Assembly: GCA_039587535.1 (NCBI GenBank)
Contig: JBDHIF010000008.1
Coordinates: forward strand, 21,547-85,546
Direction: 5' to 3'
DNA length: 64,000 bases
Origin: JAWLHJ01 sp039587535
GTDB taxonomy: Bacteria; Gemmatimonadota; Gemmatimonadetes; Longimicrobiales; Gaopeijiaceae
Positions within the stretch are counted from its first letter, which is position 1. Every line of letters starts with the position of its first letter. The translations under genes were made by a program, and so were the position numbers. A model generated the notes under the pieces. It was not told the origin of the DNA and did no database searches. It worked only from the letters and a program-made list of their open reading frames with translations. Of the stretch, positions 42,948 through 51,445 are shown in pieces.

Positions 42948-43624
42948 CCGCAGCCGAAGCCGTACCCTCCATCGAGACCGCCGTGACGGCCAACGATCGT
43001 CTCAAGAGATCTTTCGCGTCGTGGTTCTGGGGGTCGATGATCGCAGCGACGTTGATCCACTTCGGCGCCTTCGCCTTCTGGCCGGAGCTTACGGCTGAAG
43101 ACTTCTCGGTGACCTCCGAGGAGTTGGAGGCGATCGAGCTCCCGCCTGAGATTGAGATCCCGCCGCCGCCGCAGGCCATCTCGAGACCTGCGACTCCGGT
43201 GATCGCCGAAGCGGCCATCGAGGAAGACATCACCATTGCTCCTACGACGTTCGAGGACAATCCGGTGGAGGACCTTCCGCCGCCGCCAGAGGAGTCGGGC
43301 GCCGACCTTTCGTCCGCACCGACCTTCACCCCATTCACCGTGGCTCCGGAGATTCAGAACCGGAGCGAGGTGATTCGGGCGATGGAGCGCGAGTACCCGC
43401 CCCTCCTGCGTGACGCGGGAATCGGCGGCACGGTCCGTGTGTACTTCTTCATCGATGAGACCGGACGGGTGCAAGACTTCCGTATCGACCAGAGCTCAGG
43501 GCATCAGGCTCTCGACCAGGCCGCCCTCAACGTGGCGGAGGTGTACCAGTTCTCGCCTGCGCTGAACCGGGACCAGCGCGTTCCCGTTTGGGTCTCGTTC
43601 CCGATTACCTTCCAGGTTCGCTGA
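42944..43624 (+). CDS. tonB: TonB-like energy transduction protein
   Basis: A 226-residue TonB-family protein. One N-terminal membrane helix (FASWFWGSMIAATLIHFGAFAFW) is followed by a Pro/Glu-rich periplasmic linker (ELPPEIEIPPPPQ, DLPPPPEESGAD). The C-terminal TonB domain begins at MEREYPPLLRDAGIGGTVRVYFFIDETGRV and contains IDQSSGHQALDQAALNVAEVYQFSPALNRDQRVPVWV. It couples the ExbB/ExbD motor to outer-membrane receptors. No TonB-dependent receptor is adjacent. Confidence 0.93.
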   Translation: MTAAEAVPSIETAVTANDRLKRSFASWFWGSMIAATLIHFGAFAFWPELTAEDFSVTSEELEAIELPPEIEIPPPPQAISRPATPVIAEAAIEEDITIAPTTFEDNPVEDLPPPPEESGADLSSAPTFTPFTVAPEIQNRSEVIRAMEREYPPLLRDAGIGGTVRVYFFIDETGRVQDFRIDQSSGHQALDQAALNVAEVYQFSPALNRDQRVPVWVSFPITFQVR

Positions 43625-43647
43625 CACGGAGCCTGAAAGGATCCTTT

Positions 43648-43680
43648 GGGACCCCGCCGGAGCTCCGGCGGGGTCCCTTT
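43648..43680 (+). terminator. intrinsic terminator after tonB
   Basis: A 30-base perfect palindrome (43648-43677): 13-base stem GGGACCCCGCCGG / CCGGCGGGGTCCC with an AGCT loop, followed by TTT. It ends the exbB-exbD-exbD-tonB operon 24 bases after the tonB stop. The U tract is short but the stem is very strong. Confidence 0.8.
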
Positions 43681-43711
43681 GCGTTTGTGGAGGTGAGGAG
43701 CAGGGTCTGGC

Positions 43712-44434
43712 ATGACTTCAGCGACGATCGAGGAGTATGCGACGCGCCTTGGGAAGACGCTCCCCATGGTACGTGACCGCATCGCCGACGCCGCGGCCCG
43801 GGGGGGACGCAGCGAGCGCGATGTGCGCTTGGTGGCGGTGACGAAGGGGCATCCCCTTGCGGCGCTGGAAGCGGCGCTGGAGGTGGGTCTGATGGATCTC
43901 GGGGAGAACAGGGTGGGGGAGCTCGAATCGAAGCGGGCCGCGTTCGGCCGAGCCGAGGCCGTGACGTGGCACTTCATCGGTCATATTCAAAGTCGGAAGG
44001 CGGGCCGGGCCGTGGCTGCTGCGGACATCATTCAGTCGATCGACTCCGGAAAGCTGGCCCGGAAGGTGTCGAAAGCGGCTGACGAGCGGGGCCGACCCAT
44101 GCCCATCTTGCTCCAGGTCAACACTTCGGGGGAGTCCGCCAAGGGTGGATTCGAAGGCGAAGGCCTAGTGGAGGAGCTTCACGCGGTGGCTGAGCTACCG
44201 GGCTTGGAGGTGCGGGGCCTCATGACCATGGCACCCTTCGTGGACGACGAGGCGGTGCTGGCTGCGACGTTCGGAGGACTCAGGGAGCTATCGGAGCGGT
44301 TGCGAAGCCACTCCGATCTGGTGGGCGTTGAGTTGTCCATGGGAATGACGAACGATCTGGATGTCGCGATTCGGGAAGGGAGCACGATGGTTCGGATCGG
44401 GACGGCACTCTTTGGGGAAAGGAACCAGGTATGA
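43712..44434 (+). CDS. YggS family PLP homeostasis protein
   Basis: A 240-residue alanine-racemase-fold PLP-binding protein (PLPBP/YggS). The PLP lysine is in VAVTKGHPL, followed by DLGENRVGELESK, WHFIGHIQSRKAG and the GLMTMAPFVDDE segment. The terminal LSMGMTNDLDVAIREGSTMVRIGTALFG is diagnostic. It buffers pyridoxal phosphate and has no known enzymatic activity. The gene is next to a DivIVA gene and overlaps it (ATGA); this neighbourhood is conserved in many bacteria. Confidence 0.94.
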   Translation: MTSATIEEYATRLGKTLPMVRDRIADAAARGGRSERDVRLVAVTKGHPLAALEAALEVGLMDLGENRVGELESKRAAFGRAEAVTWHFIGHIQSRKAGRAVAAADIIQSIDSGKLARKVSKAADERGRPMPILLQVNTSGESAKGGFEGEGLVEELHAVAELPGLEVRGLMTMAPFVDDEAVLAATFGGLRELSERLRSHSDLVGVELSMGMTNDLDVAIREGSTMVRIGTALFGERNQV

Positions 44435-45207
44435 TCGACCTCACGCCGCTGGACATACGGAACAAGCGCCATGACTTCCGAAAGGGGATGCGTGGCTACG
44501 AGACCCAGGAAGTGGACTCCTTCCTGGAGCTCGCGGCGGAACGTCTGGAGGAGCTCGTCAGAGAGAACCTACAGCTCCGCGAGCGTACGCAGGCCTTGGA
44601 GGCTCAGGTCCGCTCCCAGTCCGAGCGTGAGGCCGCTGTGCGGGACGCGTTGGTCACGGCGCAGGAGCTCCGGACGGAGATTCGGGAGCAGGCTAGGCAG
44701 GAGGCGGACAAGGTGGTCGAGGATGCGCGCACCGAATCACGGCGCATGATTGCCGAGGCCGAGGCCGAGGTACGCATCCGCCTCCGGGGCTCCGAGCGGA
44801 AGGCCGATGAGATCGAGCGATCTCTGGGAGAGCTGGAGCGGGGCCGCCTCCGTTTCCTACGCTCCTTCCGGCAGCTGTTGCAGCGGGAGATGGATGTGGT
44901 TGAAGTGGAGGAAGCTAGAACCCCGCTGGACGATCGCTCGTTCGAGTTCGACCTGGGAGCGATCCGTGCCGAGGTGGAGGGCGGTGGAGTGGACGACGAG
45001 GTCCGGAGTGAGGACGGGACGCTAGACGCACCGTCCGCCGACGAGGTACGTGACCAGCAGGCCCACGAGGCGGATGACCTTCTTCCGAGCGCGTTGAATG
45101 AACGAGATGAGTTGACCGACCATGAGCCGCTGACCGCCGCGGGCCGGGCTGAGAACCACTTGCCGTACCTCGATGAAGAAGATGACGGCGAGGGCCGGAG
45201 CGCTTGA
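44431..45207 (+). CDS. divIVA: DivIVA domain-containing protein
   Basis: A 258-residue protein. The N-terminal membrane-binding DivIVA motif is clear (LTPLDIRNKRHDFRKGMRGY, then ETQEVDSFLELAAERLEELV), followed by a long coiled coil (about residues 35-155, rich in E, R and A with heptads). The last 100 residues are acidic and probably disordered (EDDGEGRSA end). DivIVA proteins sense negative membrane curvature and organise poles and septa. Next to yggS and ileS, as in many Gram-positive and other genomes. Confidence 0.88.
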   Translation: MIDLTPLDIRNKRHDFRKGMRGYETQEVDSFLELAAERLEELVRENLQLRERTQALEAQVRSQSEREAAVRDALVTAQELRTEIREQARQEADKVVEDARTESRRMIAEAEAEVRIRLRGSERKADEIERSLGELERGRLRFLRSFRQLLQREMDVVEVEEARTPLDDRSFEFDLGAIRAEVEGGGVDDEVRSEDGTLDAPSADEVRDQQAHEADDLLPSALNERDELTDHEPLTAAGRAENHLPYLDEEDDGEGRSA

Positions 45208-45254
45208 CGCCCCGCTCCTCCGCCCAGCCACGCCCCACGCCAGATTCCCGACAG

Positions 45255-48200
45255 ATGCGCTACCCTGAGCTGCCCGACAGCCTGCTCGAGATCGAGGAGA
45301 CCACCCTCCGTCGCTGGCAGGACGAGGACCTGTTCCGCCGGACGTTGGAGGCCAACGCCGATGGAGAGCCCTTCGTCTTCTATGAGGGCCCGCCCACTGC
45401 CAACGGTCGTCCCGGCATCCATCACATCATCAGCCGGACCATCAAGGACCTGGTGTGTCGCCATCGCGCCATGGAAGGGCGCAGCGTCACCCGGATCGCC
45501 GGGTGGGACACGCATGGACTTCCGGTCGAGATCGAAGCCGAGAAGAAACTCGGCATCAGCGGGAAGCCGGAGATCGAGGCGGTGGGGATCGAGCGCTTCA
45601 ACGAGGTCTGTCGCGATTCGGTGTTCACGTACAAGGACGAGTGGCAGAAGCTCAGCGAGCGTATCGCCTACTGGCTCGAATACTGGCGTCCCTACGTCAC
45701 GTTTCATGCCGACTACATCGAGACCGTCTGGTGGATCCTGAAGAGGTTCGCGGACGAAGGCCTCCTCTATCGTGGGCACAAGAGCGTCCCCTACTGCCCT
45801 CGGTGTGGGACCACTCTTTCGTCCCACGAGGTCTCGTTGGGATACAAGGACGTGGAGGATCCGTCGCTGACCTTCGTGGCGGAGGTGGTCACGGAGGCCG
45901 GTGAGCCGGATGCCGACGGACGCGCGTTCCTGGCCTGGACGACCACGCCCTGGACGGTCCCCTCCAACGCGGGTCTCGCGGTCCACCCCGATTTGGTTTA
46001 CGCAGAGGTGGCTCGCGACGGGCGCCGCTACATCGTGGCGGAGGCCCGCGTCGAAGCACTCTTCGGTGACGATGCGGCTGTGGAGCGCACCTGCCGGGGC
46101 TCGGAGCTGGCCGGCCTCCGTTACAGGCGACCCCTGGACGTGGTCCCCGAGCCGGAAGAGACCGGAAACGGATGGACCGTGGTGGCCGAGGACTTCGTCA
46201 GCGCCGACGACGGCACCGGAATCGTGCACATGGCTCCGGCCTTCGGTGCCGACGACTACGCCGCCGGCCAGAGGCACGGGCTTCCCATGATGAATCCCAT
46301 CGATGAGGCGGGACGCTTTGTGCCGGAAGTGGCCTTGGTGGCGGGCCAGTGGGTCAAGGATGCCGACCAGGTCTTGGTGGACGAGCTTCGGGAGCGCGGG
46401 TTGCTGTTCGACATCGGCCGCATGACACATAGCTATCCGCACTGCTGGCGGTGCGATTCTCCGCTCCTTTACGTCGCCCGGCACTCGTGGTTCGCCGCCA
46501 CGTCCACGCTTCGGGACCAGCTCTTGGAGAACAACGACCAGGTTGCCTGGCATCCGCCGGAGGTCGGCGCGAACCGGTTCGGCGAATGGCTCCGCGGAAA
46601 CATCGATTGGGCCTTGTCACGGGACCGTTACTGGGGTACGCCGCTCCCTGTGTGGGTTTGTGAGGAAGACGACACGCATGTGCATTGGGTCGGGTCCTTC
46701 GAGGACCTGTCCAAAGCGGTGGGTCCGCTCCCGGAAGACTTCGACCCCCACCGACCCTTCATCGACGAGCTCACGTGGGATTGTGAGCGTTGCGGCGGGA
46801 CCATGCGCCGCACCCCGGAGGTCGTCGACGTTTGGTTCGACTCCGGAGCCATGCCGTATGCGCAGTGGCACTACCCATTCGAGCACGAGCAGGAGTTCGA
46901 GCGCCATTTCCCAGCGGACTTCATCTGCGAGGGACTCGACCAGACCCGCGGGTGGTTCTACTCCCTCATGGCCATCTCGACGCTTCTCGGGCGAGGACCG
47001 GCCTACAAGAATGTGGTGGTCAACGATCTGATCCTCGATGTCGAGGGTCAGAAGATGTCCAAGTCCAAGGGGAACGTGGTGAACCCCTGGGATGCGATCG
47101 CGGACCACGGCTCCGACGCGCTACGATGGTACTTCATCGTGTCGTCCAATCCGTGGGTGCCCAAGCGGTACGATCCGGAGGGCGTGGGCGAAGCGGCCCG
47201 GAAATTCTTCGATACGCTGTTCAATACCTACCGTTTCTTCACGCTCTACGCCGGTGTGGAGGGCTGGGCGCCGTCCGAGGTGGATCCGGAACCGGACGAG
47301 CGGCCGCTGCTGGATCGTTGGCTCGTATCTCGCCTAGAGACGGTGGTCGGCGAAGTCCAACGGGAGATCGAGGCGTACCAGCTTACCAGAGCCTACAGAG
47401 CTCTGGGTGACTTCGTGGTGGAGGACCTCTCGAACTGGTACGTCCGGAGGAGTCGTGCGCGCTTCTGGGGGAACGACCACGAGGTGGACATGCGTGCCGC
47501 GTTTCGAACGCTTTGGGACGCTCTTCGGACGGTGAGCCTATTGGCTGCCCCGGTGGTGCCGTTCACGGCCGACTGGCTGCACCGGGCGCTCACGGGCAAG
47601 AGTGCTCACCTCGAGCGATTCCCAAAGGGGGGGGAGGACCGAGACGAGAGCCTCGAGGGGGATATGGAGGCAGCGCGGATGCTCGTGTCGCTGGGCCGTG
47701 CGGCCCGGGAGGAGGTTCGTATCCGGGTCCGCCAGCCTCTGAGGTTGGTGGAGGCCGTGGTGCCCGGTGGCCGGGCGCTGTCCGGAGATGTCTTGGACGT
47801 GGTGCGGGACGAGTTGAACGTGAAAGAGGTGCGGTTCCTGTCCTCGGCGGAGGATCTGGTCGCCCTGAGCGCGAAGCCCAACTACCGTGCTCTGGGTGGA
47901 CGCTTCGGGAAGCAGACGAATGACGCCGCGAACGCCATCCGCGCCCTAGACGAGGACCAGGTTCGCGCCTTCCAGCGCGGCGAGTCCGTGGAGATCCAAG
48001 TGGGTGACGAACGGTATCCACTCCAGCCGGACGAGCTCGATGTGCTCCAGGAGGCCACTGGCGACCTGGTCGTACGGGGAGAGGGGGCCTACACCGTAGC
48101 CCTCGATCCCGAGCTTGATGATGCGCTGCGAGCCGAGGGGCTGGCCCGGGAGCTCGTGAATCGTATCCAGAGACTCCGGAAGGATGCCGATTTGGAGATC

Positions 48201-48410
48201 ACCGACAGGATCGAGCTGGCCATCTCCGGTCCGGAGTCCGTTCGAGCCGCGGCGGAGACCCATCGTGACTTCATCGGAGGCGAGACGCTGGCGTTGGGCG
48301 TTGCCGTGCTGGAGGAAGGCGCGGCCGATCGGGACGGCTTCCCCCATGCGGCCGAAGTCGACCTGGACGGCACGCCGGCATGGATCGCGCTCCGACGCGC
48401 TTCCCGCTGA
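45255..48410 (+). CDS. ileS: isoleucyl-tRNA synthetase
   Basis: A 1051-residue class I synthetase. The HIGH-type motif is in GPPTANGRPGIHH and the KMSKS motif is KMSKSKGNVV. The editing domain with TTPWTVPSNAGLAV is present, as are zinc-ligand cysteine pairs (YCPRCGT, HCWRCDS, CERCGG). The C-terminal anticodon-binding part is complete. ATG 45255 (MRYPELPDS) fits the family start; TTG 45204, which overlaps the divIVA stop (TTGA), is possible and adds 17 residues. No T-box leader is seen, since it lies within an operon. The long form and insert pattern resemble the archaeal/eukaryotic-like IleRS2 class seen in several bacteria. Confidence 0.94.
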   Translation: MRYPELPDSLLEIEETTLRRWQDEDLFRRTLEANADGEPFVFYEGPPTANGRPGIHHIISRTIKDLVCRHRAMEGRSVTRIAGWDTHGLPVEIEAEKKLGISGKPEIEAVGIERFNEVCRDSVFTYKDEWQKLSERIAYWLEYWRPYVTFHADYIETVWWILKRFADEGLLYRGHKSVPYCPRCGTTLSSHEVSLGYKDVEDPSLTFVAEVVTEAGEPDADGRAFLAWTTTPWTVPSNAGLAVHPDLVYAEVARDGRRYIVAEARVEALFGDDAAVERTCRGSELAGLRYRRPLDVVPEPEETGNGWTVVAEDFVSADDGTGIVHMAPAFGADDYAAGQRHGLPMMNPIDEAGRFVPEVALVAGQWVKDADQVLVDELRERGLLFDIGRMTHSYPHCWRCDSPLLYVARHSWFAATSTLRDQLLENNDQVAWHPPEVGANRFGEWLRGNIDWALSRDRYWGTPLPVWVCEEDDTHVHWVGSFEDLSKAVGPLPEDFDPHRPFIDELTWDCERCGGTMRRTPEVVDVWFDSGAMPYAQWHYPFEHEQEFERHFPADFICEGLDQTRGWFYSLMAISTLLGRGPAYKNVVVNDLILDVEGQKMSKSKGNVVNPWDAIADHGSDALRWYFIVSSNPWVPKRYDPEGVGEAARKFFDTLFNTYRFFTLYAGVEGWAPSEVDPEPDERPLLDRWLVSRLETVVGEVQREIEAYQLTRAYRALGDFVVEDLSNWYVRRSRARFWGNDHEVDMRAAFRTLWDALRTVSLLAAPVVPFTADWLHRALTGKSAHLERFPKGGEDRDESLEGDMEAARMLVSLGRAAREEVRIRVRQPLRLVEAVVPGGRALSGDVLDVVRDELNVKEVRFLSSAEDLVALSAKPNYRALGGRFGKQTNDAANAIRALDEDQVRAFQRGESVEIQVGDERYPLQPDELDVLQEATGDLVVRGEGAYTVALDPELDDALRAEGLARELVNRIQRLRKDADLEITDRIELAISGPESVRAAAETHRDFIGGETLALGVAVLEEGAADRDGFPHAAEVDLDGTPAWIALRRASR

Positions 48411-49399
48411 CCCCTTTGGCCGACCCCGAGATCCACGAGCTGACGGTTGAGGCCGGGGAGGAGGCTCGCCTCGACCGATTCGTCGCCCAACGACTGGAGC
48501 TGTCCCGAACGCGGGTGCAAAAGCTCCTGGGGGAAGGTCACGTGACCATCGACGGTGCGGGCGCGCGGAAGTCGACGCTTCTCGAGGAGGGACAGCGGGT
48601 GCGCGTGGTGGTGCCGCCAGCCCGATCGGTTTCGATGGAGCCGGAGGACCTTCCGCTGGAGATCGTCTATCAGGACCGACACGTGGCGGTGGTGAACAAG
48701 CGCGCCGGCATGGTGGTGCACCCGGCTCCGGGGCACCGGACGGGAACGATGGTGCATGCCCTCCTCTACCACATCCGAGACCTCTCCGGAGTGGGCGGGC
48801 GGCTGCGCCCCGGCATCGTCCATCGTCTGGACCGCGACACCTCGGGTCTCCTGGTGGTGGCCAAGACCGACGAGGCCCATCTGGCGCTGAGTGGTGCTTT
48901 GAAGCGTCGCAAGATCAAGCGGATTTACACGGCCTTGTCGTGGGGGCATCTCAAAACGTCGCCCCTCACCATCGATGCGCCCATCGGTCGCGATCCAAAG
49001 AATCGGAAACGGATGGCGGTCCTGGCGGACGGGCGGCAAGCCGTGACCCGGGTCCGGGTGGCGGAACGGTGGGTGCGTGCCGATCTACTGGACGTCGCTC
49101 TCGAGACGGGCCGTACACACCAGATCCGGGTGCATCTCAGCCACATCGGACACCCGGTGGTGGGGGACGCCATCTATGGAGCCGGGTGGGAACGTGGGAT
49201 GGGCGGGGGCACGCGGGCGTGGGCCGACGAGCTGGCACGTAGGGTGCCGAGACAGTTCCTTCACGCCGCGGCGCTGAGCTTCGACCACCCCCTTACCGGC
49301 GAGCGGATGCGCTTCAGGGCGGCGTTACCTCAGGATCTCGAGGCCGCCGCTCGGTGGGCGCGTGCTCACGCCTCGGACCGTGCCGGAGGGGCGCCCTGA
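48380..49399 (+). CDS. RluA family pseudouridine synthase
   Basis: A 339-residue pseudouridine synthase. The N-terminal S4 RNA-binding domain (ARLDRFVAQRLELSRTRVQKLLGEGHVTIDG) is followed by the catalytic domain with GIVHRLDRDTSGLLVVAKT, whose aspartate is the nucleophile. The LETGRTHQIRVHLSHIGHPVVGD block completes it. RluD (23S rRNA) is the best guess. The start at ATG 48380 overlaps ileS by 31 bases; TTG 48416, 6 bases after the ileS stop, is an alternative. Confidence 0.93.
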   Translation: MDRAPTRFPLTPLADPEIHELTVEAGEEARLDRFVAQRLELSRTRVQKLLGEGHVTIDGAGARKSTLLEEGQRVRVVVPPARSVSMEPEDLPLEIVYQDRHVAVVNKRAGMVVHPAPGHRTGTMVHALLYHIRDLSGVGGRLRPGIVHRLDRDTSGLLVVAKTDEAHLALSGALKRRKIKRIYTALSWGHLKTSPLTIDAPIGRDPKNRKRMAVLADGRQAVTRVRVAERWVRADLLDVALETGRTHQIRVHLSHIGHPVVGDAIYGAGWERGMGGGTRAWADELARRVPRQFLHAAALSFDHPLTGERMRFRAALPQDLEAAARWARAHASDRAGGAP

Positions 49400-49519
49400 G
49401 CCGGAGATCCCAGTTACAGTACCCTTTTTTTACCGGTCTCCCGGTTCGATAATTAATAATCTGCACGCGGCCGACCCCACGTCTCCAACACCCTTCCATG
49501 GGAGCGCGCTCCCGTCCCG

Positions 49520-51445
49520 ATGTCGGACTTCGATCCAAAGCTGACGTTCGAGTCGTTCGTGGTCGGACCCGCGAACCGTTTGGCCTGCGCCGCTGCTCGG
49601 AGAGCAGCGGACGCGCCGGGTACCAGCTACAACCCTCTCTTCGTGTACTCCGCGTCCGGGTTGGGCAAGACACACATTCTGACCGCTATCGCCCATCAAG
49701 CGCTTCGGAGCGGGCCTGGGCCCGCACGGAAGCTCGAGTACATGGCGCTCGAGAAGTACCTGGAGCGCCTGGAGTCGGCCATCGGGGGAGGAGACGGCGA
49801 CGGATTGTCGCTCTTCGAGGAACTGGACATCCTCCTCTTGGATGACGTCCAGTTCCTCACCGGCCAGCCGGAGGCCCAGGAGATGCTTCTGCGGACCTTG
49901 GATGAGCTGTCGGCTTCGGGGAGCCAGGTCGTCCTGGCGTCGGATCGTCCGCCGGCGGACATCGACGGACTGGACGCTCGACTTCTTTCCCGCTTCTCCG
50001 GCGGGCTTATCGTGGACATCGGGGTTCCCGAGTACGAGACCCGTGTGGCGATCATCCGGAAGAAGGCAAGTGAGCGTGGGCAGGACTTGGAGCCCGGGGT
50101 GGCCGAGGCCCTGGCGCGGCACCCCTTTCAGAACGTACGAGAGCTCGGCGGGGGCTTGAACAAGATCCTCGCGACTCAGGAGCTGGAGGGGCGACGCGTC
50201 CACATCGACGAGATGCAGGCGCTCATGGGATCGGTCACGTCTGGAGGGGGCCCCAACGATCCGGAGTTCGACACCTTTCTCGATGACCTCGTGGCGTCAT
50301 TGGCCGAGGCTGTGGGGGACAAGGAAGACCCGTGGCGTCGCGCGTTCCGGGAGGCCATCGACATGGCCGATCGGCACGGGATCTCGACCCTCCGGCTGGA
50401 TCCGTACCTGAAGGGTGCCGAACCCGAAGGATGGGAGGAGATCCACGAGACCTTCCGCAGTGAGGTGTCACGCCTCCGGGAGATCGAGGAGCAGTTGGAC
50501 GAGCTCGGCAACCCTTGGCCTGAGGCTGCAGCGGGTGTGCTCAAGGATCCGGACCGTTTACAGGAGGCTGAATCCCTCTTGGCCTCGGTCCGAGAGCGGC
50601 AACGTGGATTCCCGAAGCTCGCCCGCGGACAGGTTCTCGACGACCTGACGGACTTCCCGAGTATCGTGTTGAAGGCTGCGGGGCAGTTGGTCGGCGAGGA
50701 TCGGCCTCAATACAACCCGTTGTTCATTGCGGCAGAAGACGAGGACGTTGGACGGACGCTGTTGGGGGCCGCGGGGCGGACCTACCAGGTGACCCACCCG
50801 GACGGACGCGTGGCCGTTACGTCGGTGAGCGACTTCGCCGACGACTTCATCCGTGCCCTGGGAGAGGGAGTCGCGGGCGCCTGGCGAGAACGGTGGTGGA
50901 CCGTCGACCTTCTGCTCGTGCACGGGGTCGAGGCGTTGTCCGATACCGAACGCGCCCAGGACGAGTTCTTTCATCTGTTCGATGCTTTGAAGCGTCGCGG
51001 TGCCCGGGTCATGCTCCTGTCCGACCGACTCCCTGCGCGGATCAGCGGGATCGACGACCGATTGCGGTCGCGCTTTGAGAGCGGCCTGGTCCTGGAGCTT
51101 CAGGAGGGAACGCCCGGAAGCGATCTCATCCTGGAGCAAGAACGCATTTCCCTCGAGGACACGTCCCCGGGGCTCGGCATGAGCCTCGGCGCAACGTCGT
51201 CACCTGCCGCTTCGAGCGCTGAGCCCGATCCGGCGGCGCCAGGTGAGCACGCGGCCCTCGCCAGGTCGGCAGCGCACCGTCGGCCGGCTGCGGTACCGGG
51301 CCAGGTGGGCGGTACCACCGAATCCCCCGACGAGGTGTCCGTGCCCCAGCCCGGCAAATACGGCCCCTGGTTCCCGAGCCGGGAGAACGCGGTGATCTAT
51401 TGGCCGCGGATGCCGGAACTCCTCATCGAAGAGCTGGACGTCTGA
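49520..51445 (+). CDS. tandem DnaA-type AAA+ protein without DNA-binding domain
   Basis: A 641-residue protein. Residues 1-235 are a DnaA/Hda-type AAA+ module: LTFESFVVGPANRLA, Walker A SASGLGKTH (Lys50), Walker B LDILLLDDVQFL (108-109), sensor 1 VVLASDRPPADIDGL, the arginine-finger region LLSRFSGG, and sensor 2 NVRELGGGLNKI. Residues about 270-375 are helical and acidic. Residues about 395-530 resemble a second, degenerate module: YNPLFIAAED without a P-loop, a Walker B-like TVDLLLVHGVEAL without the DD pair, but a well kept VMLLSDRLPARISGIDDRLRSRFESGL. The end is a low-complexity linker plus a conserved-looking WFPSRENAVIYWP tail. DnaA domain IV (the DNA-binding helix-turn-helix) is absent, so this is not the replication initiator. 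Possible Hda-like or regulatory role. Overlaps the next gene by one base. Confidence 0.85.
   Translation: MSDFDPKLTFESFVVGPANRLACAAARRAADAPGTSYNPLFVYSASGLGKTHILTAIAHQALRSGPGPARKLEYMALEKYLERLESAIGGGDGDGLSLFEELDILLLDDVQFLTGQPEAQEMLLRTLDELSASGSQVVLASDRPPADIDGLDARLLSRFSGGLIVDIGVPEYETRVAIIRKKASERGQDLEPGVAEALARHPFQNVRELGGGLNKILATQELEGRRVHIDEMQALMGSVTSGGGPNDPEFDTFLDDLVASLAEAVGDKEDPWRRAFREAIDMADRHGISTLRLDPYLKGAEPEGWEEIHETFRSEVSRLREIEEQLDELGNPWPEAAAGVLKDPDRLQEAESLLASVRERQRGFPKLARGQVLDDLTDFPSIVLKAAGQLVGEDRPQYNPLFIAAEDEDVGRTLLGAAGRTYQVTHPDGRVAVTSVSDFADDFIRALGEGVAGAWRERWWTVDLLLVHGVEALSDTERAQDEFFHLFDALKRRGARVMLLSDRLPARISGIDDRLRSRFESGLVLELQEGTPGSDLILEQERISLEDTSPGLGMSLGATSSPAASSAEPDPAAPGEHAALARSAAHRRPAAVPGQVGGTTESPDEVSVPQPGKYGPWFPSRENAVIYWPRMPELLIEELDV

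Noticed and set aside
49425..49465. AT-rich stretch before the DnaA-like gene as an origin-like element
   Set aside because: Too short and without repeats; more likely an ordinary promoter region.
49520..51445. The replication initiator dnaA and a nearby origin
   Set aside because: No domain IV helix-turn-helix, degenerate second module, no dnaN/recF/gyrB neighbours and no cluster of DnaA boxes noticed in the flanking gaps.
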